Origin: Shimazuella soli
Lineage (GTDB): Bacteria; Bacillota; Bacilli; Thermoactinomycetales; Thermoactinomycetaceae
Length of the DNA stretch: 64,000 bases
Direction: 5' to 3'
Assembly: GCF_022511585.1 (NCBI RefSeq)
Contig: NZ_JAKWBN010000002.1
Location: 558,001-622,000, forward strand
Each line of letters starts with the position of its first letter. Position 1 is the stretch's first letter. The translations under genes and the position numbers were made by a program. Below are positions 19,327 to 27,872 of this stretch, piece after piece. The notes beneath the pieces are model-generated. The model did no database searches. It had not been told where the DNA came from and worked only from the letters and a program-made list of their open reading frames with translations.

Positions 19327-19995
19327 ATGACACATAAGCGTGTGATAGTCGTTGCTGGCGGGGCTGTTACAAAAAAATTTTTACAAGCAAATATTGAAGA
19401 AACAGACATTGTCATTGGTGCAGATTATGGTGTGATTGCATTGTTGGAGGCAGGTATTATACCACAAGTGGCAATAGGCGATTTTGATACTGCTGGAGAA
19501 GAGAAATTACAGAAATGGCAAACGCTTGGAATAAAGATTGTCCCGCTTCCAAGTATGAAAGATGTAACAGACACCCATGCAGCAATAGAAGAATCATTAT
19601 CCTATGATCCTCAAGAAGTTTATCTTTTTGGTGCATTTGGTGGGGGCAGAATGGATCACACGCTTGCTAACATAGGACTATTGGAATGGTTAGCTTCTCA
19701 TGGGGTACAAGGGATTATACAAGATGAGACCAATCGCCTAAGTTTGTTAGTCGGTCCAGCCGAACTCCAGCTCACCCATTCAGGTTATACCTATGTATCC
19801 TTAATTCCTGTAAGTGAAAAGGTGGCTGGTATATCGACTAATGGATTAACTTATCCGTTGAAAGGTGAGACTTTGATCCGAGGAGAGACGAGAGGAATCA
19901 GCAATGAAATGAGAGGAAAAATGGCAACTGTTTCGATTAGCAGTGGAAAATGTTTGGTTTCTTTGAGTAAAGATAAGTGTATAAAGCACACTTGA
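19327..19995 (+). CDS. thiN: Thiamine pyrophosphokinase
   Basis: Transfers pyrophosphate from ATP to thiamine, giving thiamine diphosphate; 222 residues. Motifs are GADYGV, AIGDFDTA, MKDVTDTHAAIE and FGAFGGGRMDHTLANIGLL. The ATG follows the thiT stop with no gap. The thiT-thiN pair forms a salvage unit: import followed by activation. Confidence 0.92.
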   Translation: MTHKRVIVVAGGAVTKKFLQANIEETDIVIGADYGVIALLEAGIIPQVAIGDFDTAGEEKLQKWQTLGIKIVPLPSMKDVTDTHAAIEESLSYDPQEVYLFGAFGGGRMDHTLANIGLLEWLASHGVQGIIQDETNRLSLLVGPAELQLTHSGYTYVSLIPVSEKVAGISTNGLTYPLKGETLIRGETRGISNEMRGKMATVSISSGKCLVSLSKDKCIKHT

Positions 19996-20124
19996 TGGAT
20001 TCCTCAGCCATTGAATTCGAAAATAGATAAATTTTGTTCCCCGTTCTAGGTACAAATACCTATGGGTAGAATATATATAGGATGACAAACAGGAAATGTA
20101 CCGAAGAAGAAGGAGGGAACTCAG

Positions 20125-20205
20125 TTGCGTTTTTATACATTGAAACTTCCTAAGTTCCTTGGTGGAATGGTGAAAGCAATCTTACATGTCTTTAAAAAAG
20201 AATAA
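20125..20205 (+). CDS. spoVM: Stage V sporulation protein M, 26 aa
   Basis: 26-codon gene encoding an amphipathic helix (reads MRFYTLKLPKFLGGMV and so on when TTG is read as Met). Bacillus subtilis SpoVM is also 26 residues, with the same FYT-KLPKFLGG core and the critical Pro. SpoVM recognises the convex forespore membrane and anchors the coat ATPase SpoIVA. The start is TTG at 20125, behind AGGAGGG at 20111-20117. Its position after thiN is exactly the Bacillus position. A strong terminator follows. This is the best evidence that the organism makes endospores. Confidence 0.95.
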   Translation: MRFYTLKLPKFLGGMVKAILHVFKKE

Positions 20206-20210
20206 AAAAT

Positions 20211-20238
20211 GCGACTCCAAAAATGGGTCGCTTTTTTT
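20211..20238 (+). terminator. Terminator after spoVM
   Basis: GCGACTC (20211-20217) pairs with GGGTCGC (20225-20231, one G-U pair), followed by seven T. The A-rich 5' side may also serve the convergent rpoN gene. Confidence 0.85.
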
Positions 20239-20246
20239 GAACAAGA

Positions 20247-21605
20247 CTAGTTAGACACTGCATAACGTTTACGGGATGCTGAGGAAGCAATCCCCATTTT
20301 TTTTCGATACTTTGTGACTGTTCGACGAGAAATGGGAATTCCTTCTTCTTTTAGAAGATCGGCTAGTTTCTGATCGGATAATGGCGATGTCTTTTCCTCT
20401 TGTTCGATTAATTGTTGCAATTTATTTTTTACGGTATGAGAAGCTAATTCTTCATCTAAACCTGACGGAAAAAAGAAACGAAAGGAATACAGGCCATGTG
20501 GAGTTTGGATATACTTGTTTTGTGTCGCTCGACTAACAGTCGACTCATGCAGATTGATGTCTGCGCTTATTTGCTTTAGAGTGAGCGGTTTCAAATAAGA
20601 AATACCATATTGAAAAAAATCCTTTTGCCTCAAAAGGATGGCTTCGGTTATCCGATAGATAGTTTGTTCCCTTTGTTCAATCCCTTTTATCAACCATAAA
20701 GCGGAATGATAGTGATTTTTCAGATATTGATTTACTGCTGGATCAGCAGGAGGATGTTTTATCCATCCGAGGTAAGCCTTGTTGAGCTGAATTTTTGGAG
20801 CTGCTGCACTATTTATTTGGATTTGAAAAGTATTGTCAACAGATTGGATGATTACATCAGGATAAATATAAGGAGTAGGAGTCGTCTGATAAAAAGTATT
20901 TGGCCGCGGATTGCATTGTTTGATGCGATCAACTGCACGCTGAACTTCCAGCAAATCTACTTTTAGCAGGGAAGCGATTTTTTTCCATTTCCCATCTGCT
21001 ACTTCTGGTAAAAAGTGTTTTACAATCTCGACAGCTAGTAGATTGCAAGGTTTTTGGTTGCGTAGCTGGATTTCTAAATATTCAGCTAACGTTCGTGAAC
21101 CAACACCAATAGGGTCTAGAGATTGAATAAGGAAGAGGCAATTTTCCAGCAATTGTGCATTTATCTGAAATCGCTTACAAAAAAAGGGGATGTCTAAATC
21201 TAAATACCCCTGATCATTCAAACTACCGATGAGAGATAGACAAATTTCTTTCTCCCATTCACTTAAGGTATGAAACATCAGCTGTTCTTCTAAGTGTTCC
21301 GATAAGCTTTTTTGCTGGTATGCTGAATTTTCCCATGTCGGGTCTGCATGATCATGATGAAGAATTTCAGCTTTTCTTCGATTTCCACTAGTTATGTGCT
21401 TTAGCCAAGCTTCTATTTTATCAATTTTAATAGGATTCGTTTCCTCTGTCTCTAATATTGGGTTTTCCATTACTTGTTCTTGGATGTAATCAGCTAGTTC
21501 TTCGGTCGATAACTGTAAAATTTTTATTGCCTGATACATTTCAGGAGTAATAGCCAGTTTGGTTTGCTGCTGTTGTTTTAATTGGTAACCAATATGTAGA
21601 CTCAT
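20247..21605 (-). CDS. rpoN: RNA polymerase sigma-54 factor
   Basis: Alternative sigma factor recognising -24/-12 promoters and needing an AAA+ activator. The N-terminal Gln-rich region I (LKQQQQTKLAITPEMYQAIKILQL) is followed by the core-binding domain and the RpoN box near the C-terminus (SRRTVTKYRKKMGI). 452 residues is normal. ATG at 21605 is preceded by AAGGAGTG. A sigma-54 activator, its kinase and a candidate target promoter lie about 14-17 kb away, across the mobile element, so the cluster may originally have been contiguous. Confidence 0.94.
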   Translation of the reverse strand: MSLHIGYQLKQQQQTKLAITPEMYQAIKILQLSTEELADYIQEQVMENPILETEETNPIKIDKIEAWLKHITSGNRRKAEILHHDHADPTWENSAYQQKSLSEHLEEQLMFHTLSEWEKEICLSLIGSLNDQGYLDLDIPFFCKRFQINAQLLENCLFLIQSLDPIGVGSRTLAEYLEIQLRNQKPCNLLAVEIVKHFLPEVADGKWKKIASLLKVDLLEVQRAVDRIKQCNPRPNTFYQTTPTPYIYPDVIIQSVDNTFQIQINSAAAPKIQLNKAYLGWIKHPPADPAVNQYLKNHYHSALWLIKGIEQREQTIYRITEAILLRQKDFFQYGISYLKPLTLKQISADINLHESTVSRATQNKYIQTPHGLYSFRFFFPSGLDEELASHTVKNKLQQLIEQEEKTSPLSDQKLADLLKEEGIPISRRTVTKYRKKMGIASSASRKRYAVSN

Positions 21606-21718
21606 CGTATCACTCCTTCTAAGTCTATCTTATCATAAATAATTTTATATTTTTAAGTGGTCCTTTCTTATTGGAAAATAAATAATTTTCATTTGATGGG
21701 GGATCATTGTAAGTTTCA

Positions 21719-21754
21719 TATTTATTCTGCACGCATTCTATCTTTATTTTGCGT
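21719..21754 (+). repeat. Left terminal repeat of Tn552-like element
   Basis: Two copies of TTTATTYTGC about 22 bases apart; the inner one is ATCTTTATTTTGCGT. It is the inverted counterpart of the repeats at 34990-35035 and probably a transposase-binding site. Confidence 0.55.
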
Positions 21755-21779
21755 GTTACGTGATAAAGGGAGTAGAACC

Positions 21780-21817
21780 AGCGAAGGAACGGAGATCTGG
21801 TTTTCCGTTCTTTCGCT
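21780..21817. repeat. 14-bp inverted repeat
   Basis: AGCGAAGGAACGGA (21780-21793) pairs with TCCGTTCTTTCGCT (21804-21817) with one G-U pair. There is no T-tract. It lies just inside the left transposon end; its function is unknown. Confidence 0.5.
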
Positions 21818-21964
21818 TCTGATAACCAAATAAAGCTGTACCAAGAGAGTCACTGAAAATACAATTTATAAGGAAAAATATGTGTTGATCTTTGATATTA
21901 TTTATTCATAATTAAGAAAACATAGTTATTTGAATGTGAAAATATTGAGACTGGAGTTGTTCCA

Positions 21965-22357
21965 ATGAAAAAGACTCTTTCTGTTTTGTCTTCTTTAGCC
22001 CTCGCTTGTACATTAGTCATACCTGCTACCGCGTTAGCAGCACCTCATCAAAAATAGAAGAAACATTCTTGTATCACCTTATATGAACACGTTCATTTTA
22101 AAGGTCGTTCCAAAAAATTCTGTTCGAACGACAAATCACTAGTTAATGACGGTTGGAATGATCGTGCATCGTCAGCAAAAGTGTCTTCTGGAGATGGAGT
22201 CATAGTATATGAACATACAAACTACAAGGGGGAAAAATTTACTATGGGACCCGGTGGATACGGTGACCTTACTAAATGGCACTTTTCCATTTACACTAGC
22301 GACCCAAAAAGCAAACGCACGTGGAATGATGTTATCTCCTCCCTCCGTATAAAATAA
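21965..22357 (+). pseudogene. Secreted beta/gamma-crystallin-like protein with in-frame amber codon
   Basis: ATG at 21965 (GGAG upstream) opens a classic Sec signal peptide ending ATALAAPHQ, but codon 31 is TAG (22055-22057). The same frame then continues uninterrupted for 99 codons to TAA at 22355. The continuation has two Greek-key crystallin motifs, ITLYEHVHFKGRSKKF and VIVYEHTNYKGEKFTM, each with the Y/F-x6-F/Y-x-G pattern of the fold. So a secreted crystallin-like domain of about 100 residues is split from its signal peptide by a single stop. It is either a recent nonsense mutation or suppressed; the lack of any other damage favours recent inactivation. Confidence 0.75.
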
Positions 22358-22390
22358 AACTTTCAACAATAAACATTTGATCTCTAAAGC

Positions 22391-23215
22391 CTAGAGTTCA
22401 AGCGTAATTTTTTTCGGCTTGGTATAATCTCGAAGCTCCTTCGCTTTTAACGACTTCGCTTCAGCTGCAAAATGCTTGATTTTTGCAATGGGAACGTCTT
22501 GTACATAGGCTTTCATATCACCAAAAGACTGTAACCAAATCAGGTGATCGATTAAATCCTTTAAATTCCCTAGGGTTGGGTTTTTCGGAAGCTTCTTGAA
22601 TCGATTGAAGTCGCTGAAATCGCTGTTTTCGTTTTTGAAAAGGATCTGATCAAATTTTTCTTGCTCTATGTCTGATAACCGATCTAATATTTGTTGAAAA
22701 TAACTTCGATTCACTACCATCCTGACTCTTTTTGTTAACCGATCCAGGGTACTAAATGCAGGTAACTCCATACGAGAATGAATCATCTCATCGATGGTAG
22801 CATTGATGATGTCTGCTGGATTATCTTTTACGATGGAGATATTATATATGATTTTCATGATTTGTTTGCGGTTGGTTTCGCTATAGGGAGAAACCTTTAA
22901 AAATTCTCGAATGGCTTGGTGATGACGATATAGCGTACGTTTGTGATCATATCGAGGAATGGTATCTTTCTTTATATGTAAGCAATCTCGAATATAGGAA
23001 ACCAGAGATTCAGGGATATCTTCTAGTTTTGGAAAGTATCCCAATCGCTGAAAAACTTTTAACAGAAGAGTCAAATTTATTACGTTAATGGAACCGCGGG
23101 ATTGAGCATAAACAAAACTTAATTCTTTGGTGGTAGGTGTGTATATGCGACGAAGCTCGTCATTGGTGAATTTTTTCTTCAGTCTCGGATAGGCTGTTCT
23201 CTCAATAGATGCCAT
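22391..23215 (-). pseudogene. tnpA: Tn3-family transposase, N-terminal fragment (DUF4158)
   Basis: 274 codons corresponding to the N-terminal DUF4158 region of a Tn3-family transposase (MASIERTAYPRLKKKFTNDEL...), which is normally near 990 residues. The remaining two-thirds with the DDE catalytic core are missing. ATG at 23215 has AAGGA upstream. It follows the tnpI remnant on the same strand, the gene order of Tn4430-type elements. Confidence 0.8.
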
Positions 23216-23267
23216 CTATCACTTTCATCCTTTTCATCAAGTAATAACCGATCATTTTTGGGGTTTT

Positions 23268-23998
23268 TTAACCAAATACTTTTTCTACTGTTTGCTCCAG
23301 GTCTTTCATCGATGGAGCTGCATATCTCCGTGTGACGTTCACATCACTATGTCCCATTAACTCTGCAACGGTAGCAATATCTACTCCAGAGGAAACGAGT
23401 TCCCTTCCGTAAGTATGGCGTAACATATGAGCATGAAGGCCCAACTTCTCAAAAATTCGTTGAGTAGACCGTATCGATATACGATTCTTGTAATTGGAGA
23501 GAAGGAGTGCCGGATTATCATCTTTGCGACTTTCCAAATAACGACGGAGATGATGTCGTGCTTCAGAAGGCAGTGGAACAGTACGGGCAATTCCACCTTT
23601 TCCATCACGAACAATCACGCTACCGTATCGCTCTAATTCACGAAAGAGACGGTTACGGTCACTTCGAGGTAATGATTTGGGAGATATATGCCTCGTATGG
23701 CGAATTTCTGGACGCTGGATATTTTCAATGAGATAAGGTTTACCCATGTATCGGGCATAGGCTACCATAGCACTATATTTTGGATTCAGAGTGGCTGCTT
23801 TATTGCCCTTGTTTTGTAAATGTTGATATATTGTTGAATGTCATAACGAGTAACGTGTTCCAGACTACTTCCTTCTGATCGTATCCACTTTTGAAAATTG
23901 TTTACATGCCTTACATAATCCTCGATTGTTTTCTCTCGATTTCCTTTTTCACGAAGATAGATTTCAAACCCATCGAGTTCTATATCACTTTTTTTCAT
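23268..23998 (-). pseudogene. tnpI: Frameshifted tyrosine recombinase (TnpI-like)
   Basis: Tyrosine recombinase used as a cointegrate resolvase by Tn4430-like transposons. The N-terminal SAM-like domain is read from 23998 (GAGGGGG upstream) to 23786. The frame then shifts around 23797-23800, and the catalytic part resumes (AATLNPKYSAMVAYARY...) to 23268. The C-terminal half keeps HMLRHTYG and GHSDVNVTRRYA (the His-x-x-Arg and the Tyr), but the segment that should hold the first catalytic Arg, between RELERYGS and VIVRDGKGG, is deleted. It is doubly inactive. Confidence 0.8.
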
Positions 23999-24043
23999 CC
24001 TTAGCCCCCTCTATTTCAGATCTTTTTCTCTGATTATAACTAT

Positions 24044-24077
24044 AAAGTGACGCAGAAGACTTCTTCTGTGTCACTTT
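24044..24077. repeat. 16-bp inverted repeat upstream of tnpI, candidate resolution site core
   Basis: AAAGTGACGCAGAAGA (24044-24059) and TCTTCTGTGTCACTTT (24062-24077) pair with one mismatch. Tn4430 carries its internal resolution site with an inverted core just upstream of tnpI, so this is a candidate TnpI core site (inference by position). Confidence 0.45.
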
Positions 24078-24191
24078 TGGGCTATAATTGATAACTGTTG
24101 TTTGTATTTTTTATATAAATTGTAACTAACAAAAATAAAATATAGTAAACTATGAGTAACACTGAAACTGTCACGTCTTACGCTGAGGTGA

Positions 24192-24662
24192 ATGATGATC
24201 AAGTCCTTCGTGATCGAGCAGCAGGAGCGGACTGAGGTCCGTAACTTTTGGGGGCGACGCAAGAACGTTGTCCGACTGACCATCGGGCAGTCCCCTGAAT
24301 TCCAGAGTTGGCTTGAGCAGCTCTCGGAGCAAATCACCGAGTTCCGTGGTCGGCCTGAGTTGAGCGAAGACCCGTGGAATACCCTCGAAAAGATCGAGAA
24401 GTACTTCAGGGAAATCCAGAACCTCCTGCAGGATTCGGCCAAGCTCGAAGTGGTCGTGCCGATGAAGCAGCTCGCCACTGTACTGGAGTACGTGGAAGAC
24501 GGATTCCGCAAGTGGTGGATTGACCCCAAGCGTTTCATGGGGAAGAAGATGGGAGCTGCGGTTGAGCAGTTCTCCTCACACTTCTTCAGTCTTAAGTACA
24601 ATGCTGAGTTTCTGGAGATCAATGTGCACAATGCACGATTCATCCTGAAGCAGCTGGGCTGA
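24192..24662 (+). CDS. GC-rich orphan gene, 156 aa hypothetical protein
   Basis: I do not recognise the protein. It is soluble, charged and mostly helical (LEKIEKYFREIQNLLQDS, LATVLEYVEDGFRKWW). Codon use is strongly GC-biased (many GTC, CTG, GAG, AAG) against an AT-rich promoter region and AT-rich neighbours, a sign of acquisition. ATG at 24192 is preceded by GCTGAGGTGA. It ends 20 bases before a perfect 14-bp terminator hairpin. The overlapping minus-strand frame (24071-24730) is a shadow. Other GC-rich orphan genes occur at 42.3-43.8 and 57.5 kb. Confidence 0.65.
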   Translation: MMIKSFVIEQQERTEVRNFWGRRKNVVRLTIGQSPEFQSWLEQLSEQITEFRGRPELSEDPWNTLEKIEKYFREIQNLLQDSAKLEVVVPMKQLATVLEYVEDGFRKWWIDPKRFMGKKMGAAVEQFSSHFFSLKYNAEFLEINVHNARFILKQLG

Positions 24663-24682
24663 AAGTGCAGGCGTGGCAGTAA

Positions 24683-24733
24683 CTCGTGTGAGAAGGAATC
24701 CTTTAGATCCCCCTTCTCACACGAGGCCATTTT
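24683..24733 (+). terminator. Perfect 14-bp terminator of GC-rich orphan
   Basis: CTCGTGTGAGAAGG (24683-24696) pairs perfectly with CCTTCTCACACGAG (24712-24725), followed by GCCATTTTTATTTT. Confidence 0.85.
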
Positions 24734-24978
24734 TATTTTCTGATTTGCATGTAGTTAATACTTAGAATCTATTTTTAGATTAATATCAATATAATAATCA
24801 TAATATTGAGAATATATAAGGAGCCCTTTTGTACTTGGAAATACACTGTTTTTCTTTTGTAACCACAGAAAAGAACTGCATTTTTCCATTTTTTGGTCAA
24901 ATTGCACTTAGTCGTTCAGTTGCTGGTTCTAGCCCTAGTAGAATAAGATTAATCGTTTCTTTTGAGCAGGAGGTTGCC

Positions 24979-25455
24979 TTGAATAGCGTGGATATGGACG
25001 CAGCACTCAACCAGGTAATTGGCGCTATGAAATCTGGTGGTTATAAGCCATCAGAAGAACAGATTCAGCAACTGAAGGAAATCCTTGAACAGGCGACTAC
25101 TTCCTCAGAGGAACAGAAAAAAAAGCAGCTCAAGCAGCTCCTTACCCGAATCGAGACCTTGCGAGTTCATGGAACCAATGTAAAGTTGCGAGAAGAATCC
25201 ATCAAGAGGGTCAGAGAAGCAATTGCTAACGCCGAATCTCTGGAAGCTGATACGGAAGCAGTAGAGCTACTTATCTACTGTTTTCCATGGTTGGACGTTT
25301 CCATTGAGATCCGTGAAGCAAGAGGGAAGATGGAAAACCTCCTTCGGCAGCTGGAATCTGGTAGGACCTTTAACACGCTTACTCCGACACTAAACAGCAT
25401 CAACGCTCATATTCGGAGGCTAACTTCTAGTTTGAGGAAAGCCCTTTATTCTTGA
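24979..25455 (+). CDS. Hypothetical coiled-coil protein, 158 aa
   Basis: Not recognised. The protein is almost entirely helical, with heptad-like Gln/Glu/Leu stretches (EEQIQQLKEILEQATTSSEEQKKKQLKQLL) and a C-terminal helical bundle; there is no signal peptide or membrane segment. The TTG at 24979 is chosen because AGGAGG (24968-24973) is 5 bases upstream; the frame is open back to 24829, but that part is low-complexity with no ribosome site. It is moderately GC-rich, followed by a 15-bp hairpin, and lies in the same tract as the 24192 orphan. Confidence 0.6.
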   Translation: MNSVDMDAALNQVIGAMKSGGYKPSEEQIQQLKEILEQATTSSEEQKKKQLKQLLTRIETLRVHGTNVKLREESIKRVREAIANAESLEADTEAVELLIYCFPWLDVSIEIREARGKMENLLRQLESGRTFNTLTPTLNSINAHIRRLTSSLRKALYS

Positions 25456-25488
25456 GTCCACTTAGCATTAATGGACTTCTAGAAGAAC

Positions 25489-25521
25489 TCGAGTCTCTGG
25501 TCATTCTGACCAGAGACTCGA
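25489..25521 (+). terminator. Perfect 15-bp hairpin after coiled-coil gene
   Basis: TCGAGTCTCTGGTCA (25489-25503) and TGACCAGAGACTCGA (25507-25521) with a TTC loop. There is no clear T-run, so it may act as a 3'-end stabiliser as well as a terminator. Confidence 0.6.
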
Positions 25522-25540
25522 CCTACTTTGAAAAGAGAAT

Positions 25541-25770
25541 GTTATTTGTTTAATTCGGAAGATGTTCAATTCATAAGTCCTTACTTGACCAGTCATATTA
25601 AACATTTTGGAGATTACATCATTGATTTGAGGGAGTCTCCAAAATCTTTTGAAGGTGCACTGGATTTCACAGGTTAATACATTAGCCCAACGTTTGTTGA
25701 GTTTTCTATGTTCATTGGTAAATATTCCTGGGTTATGTCCTATTTTTACACGTATCTCCCAGGTACCCCT
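25541..25770 (+). pseudogene. Tn3 transposase C-terminal fragment (copy 1)
   Basis: In frame it reads FNSEDVQFISPYLTSH...LDFTG then TAA at 25674. This matches the last ~42 residues of the larger fragment at 30190-31094. The similarity continues about 95 bases past the stop, through the decayed terminator. It is a duplicated right-end piece of a Tn3-family transposon. Confidence 0.75.
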
Positions 25771-25890
25771 TATAAAAAATGATCTAGTAAATCCTGTGTT
25801 GTACCTTCTTTAAATGTCGTCTTCACCAATTCCATGAAAGCATGGAAAACACTTTCTATAGGAGGAAATCGGTTTTCAATGACCAGTTAA
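25770..25890 (-). pseudogene. Possible C-terminal gene fragment
   Basis: On the minus strand a short frame reads IENRFPPIESVFHAFMELV...LLDHFL and ends at TAA (25772-25770). It has no start or upstream part and looks like the tail of a helical protein, cut by transposon DNA. Identity unknown. Confidence 0.3.
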
Positions 25891-25938
25891 ATAACCCCAT
25901 CTTTTTTACTGAACATTAACTTAATTTGTAATTAATTC

Positions 25939-25978
25939 CCAGAGTGGCCCCTCAATCCTTGAATCGGTTCCTTACCCC
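25939..25978 (-). repeat. Tn3-type terminal inverted repeat, copy 1
   Basis: Read on the minus strand it starts GGGGTAAGGAACCGATTC and ends GGGGCCACTCTGG. The GGGGT tip is typical of Tn3-family ends. The same 40-bp sequence with about five differences recurs at 31571-31610 in the same orientation. Confidence 0.7.
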
Positions 25979-26023
25979 TAGAAGGGTCGCTGCAGTACGA
26001 TGACCCTAATATAATTTAAATGT

Positions 26024-27637
26024 CTATCTGAATAAAATAACAGAAAGAGCTTTTTCTAGAGACAGTTTTGGATCATTCACCGTATCTGAACTTCTCCAAC
26101 CTATGATTCCATCAGGCCTTACTAAAACAGCCCCGGTAGTGTTTATTCCATAGGAATCAGAGAACTGTCCATTCCAATCAGTAGAATCTGCCCCGATTTG
26201 ATGAATGGATAATGGGAAACTCCATTTTTTTGCCACTTCATTTGCTGCTTGAATCCAATCTGTCCCATCTACTCCAACCATCAACACAAACTGTGTACCA
26301 AATAAGTCGAGAATAGAAATTTGTTTTCCATTTTTCTCTAAAACAACATGGGGAGCACGAGTTCCAGGTTGCCCTTTCCATTGACTAGGAAGTTTTATGA
26401 GTGTGATGTCTTGCTTTTCTTCTGGCACCAATGCACCTTTTACATAACGATAACCCATATTGACCATCAGTGTATTAACTGTGATCTGATCAATCTCTTC
26501 TGTAGCTCGCTGTTGAGATAAAACGGTAGCTTGTTCGACAGTCAGATCAGCAATCGGTAAGCGTTCCACTTCATAAGTGCGAAGTAAATCATGATCTGCA
26601 TGACCATGAAGAACCGCAACCAATTTCCAAGCTAGATTTTGTGCTTCTGCTATTCCTGTATTCCCACCTAGAGCACCTGCTGGAGGTTGTACACGAGCAG
26701 CATCACCAACAAGAAATACGCGCCCTTGCTCCAAGCGATCAGACACACGAGCAGCCATTTCCCATGAAAGTACTGTCTTTAACTTCACTGGGATATCAGG
26801 TATTCCAATAGCTGCACGTATAAGTGGAATACACCGTGATTCTGGATAGTCCTCAATGGATTCTTTTGTTGGATCATACCAAATATCTAGACGATAGAGA
26901 TCAGGACGTACAGAAGTACCAGGATATGGTACAAAAGCTCCCATTACGGTTTCATTTCGAACAAAGCCCATGACAGCATCCCGTTTTGCAAATAACTCTG
27001 CGATATCTGCTTCGAAAACCATGCTCATATTATGCATGATCGTCCCCGCTCCATGCTGGTCTATACCAAGCTGTTTCCTAGTACCACTCTTCCCACCATC
27101 AGCAGCTATCAGGAAGTCAGTTCGGATTTGTCGAGTAGTATTATCTGCTCGATTGCGAATAATAGCGGAAACCCCATCTTGATCTTGCTCAAATGAGATC
27201 ATCTCTGTATGGTATCTAAGATCAACTCCATTTTGCTCCGCATGTTTTCGAAGGATGGGTTCTAGTATATCTTGTGCTATGCAGCTACCTTGTGCAGGAC
27301 TATCATCTGTAAAGAAAGCACTCATTTCTTCAATCGTTTCATTAGACACTTGTCCCACAAGGCTCTCCGCTTGAAAAACCTTGCTATCTTTCGAGAATGG
27401 TGGTTCTACGTTTCGTATATCATCTTCAATTCCCAATGAACGAAAGATCTCCAATGTTCGAGCGGTCAAACCTGCTACACGTGGATGGATAGCCGTATTT
27501 GGATGACGCTCTACTACCATAGAAGTAACCCCTTGCTTAGCAAGTAGAAGGGAGAGAGACAGACCTACCAAACTTCCTCCAACTATAAGAACTGGAACTT
27601 TCTCATCATACTGAACTGAGCTTATTGGTTTATTCAT
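26024..27637 (-). CDS. FAD-dependent aromatic hydroxylase/monooxygenase
   Basis: Class A flavin monooxygenase of the PheA/TfdB and polyketide-hydroxylase group, 537 residues. It has the N-terminal dinucleotide-binding motif VLIVGGSLVGLSLSLLLAKQG with VVERHP, the second FAD motif GDAARVQPPAGALGGNTGIAEAQNLAWKL, and a C-terminal thioredoxin-like domain typical of the group. It would hydroxylate an aromatic substrate with NAD(P)H and O2 in the cytosol. ATG at 27637 has AAAGGT upstream. With an MFS exporter and a PadR repressor on the same strand it looks like a drug or phenolic detoxification cassette, similar in logic to tetracycline or rifampicin monooxygenases, but the substrate is not known. 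It lies between two Tn3 right ends. Confidence 0.88.
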   Translation of the reverse strand: MNKPISSVQYDEKVPVLIVGGSLVGLSLSLLLAKQGVTSMVVERHPNTAIHPRVAGLTARTLEIFRSLGIEDDIRNVEPPFSKDSKVFQAESLVGQVSNETIEEMSAFFTDDSPAQGSCIAQDILEPILRKHAEQNGVDLRYHTEMISFEQDQDGVSAIIRNRADNTTRQIRTDFLIAADGGKSGTRKQLGIDQHGAGTIMHNMSMVFEADIAELFAKRDAVMGFVRNETVMGAFVPYPGTSVRPDLYRLDIWYDPTKESIEDYPESRCIPLIRAAIGIPDIPVKLKTVLSWEMAARVSDRLEQGRVFLVGDAARVQPPAGALGGNTGIAEAQNLAWKLVAVLHGHADHDLLRTYEVERLPIADLTVEQATVLSQQRATEEIDQITVNTLMVNMGYRYVKGALVPEEKQDITLIKLPSQWKGQPGTRAPHVVLEKNGKQISILDLFGTQFVLMVGVDGTDWIQAANEVAKKWSFPLSIHQIGADSTDWNGQFSDSYGINTTGAVLVRPDGIIGWRSSDTVNDPKLSLEKALSVILFR

Positions 27638-27872
27638 ATTATGGATCTACCTTTCTACTTGAAATATTTAGTTAAAGGTTTATATATGGAGAATAATATA
27701 TTTCAATCATTCCCCTTTATCTGAAACAATCGCATAATAAAACAACTCATAATTACCATAATTTTATTTTATAATTAATTAGTTTTCCCTATCATTATAG
27801 ATAATTTTCTATTTCATAACCATACTAAATTCTTTGAAATCACATAACTTACCTCTATTCAATATAGCCTAC

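Larger units (their letters stand above)
21606..21964. other. rpoN upstream region and left end of mobile element
   Basis: Gene-free stretch of 359 bases. It holds the presumed rpoN promoter side, the left terminus of the Tn552-like element (from about 21665) with a TTTATTTTGCG end repeat at 21743-21752, and a 14-bp hairpin at 21780-21817. Confidence 0.5.

Noticed and set aside
24071-24730. 219-codon minus-strand frame across the GC-rich gene
   Set aside because: It runs through the terminator hairpin, is Ser/Cys/Arg-rich in the manner of an antisense shadow, and has no ribosome site.
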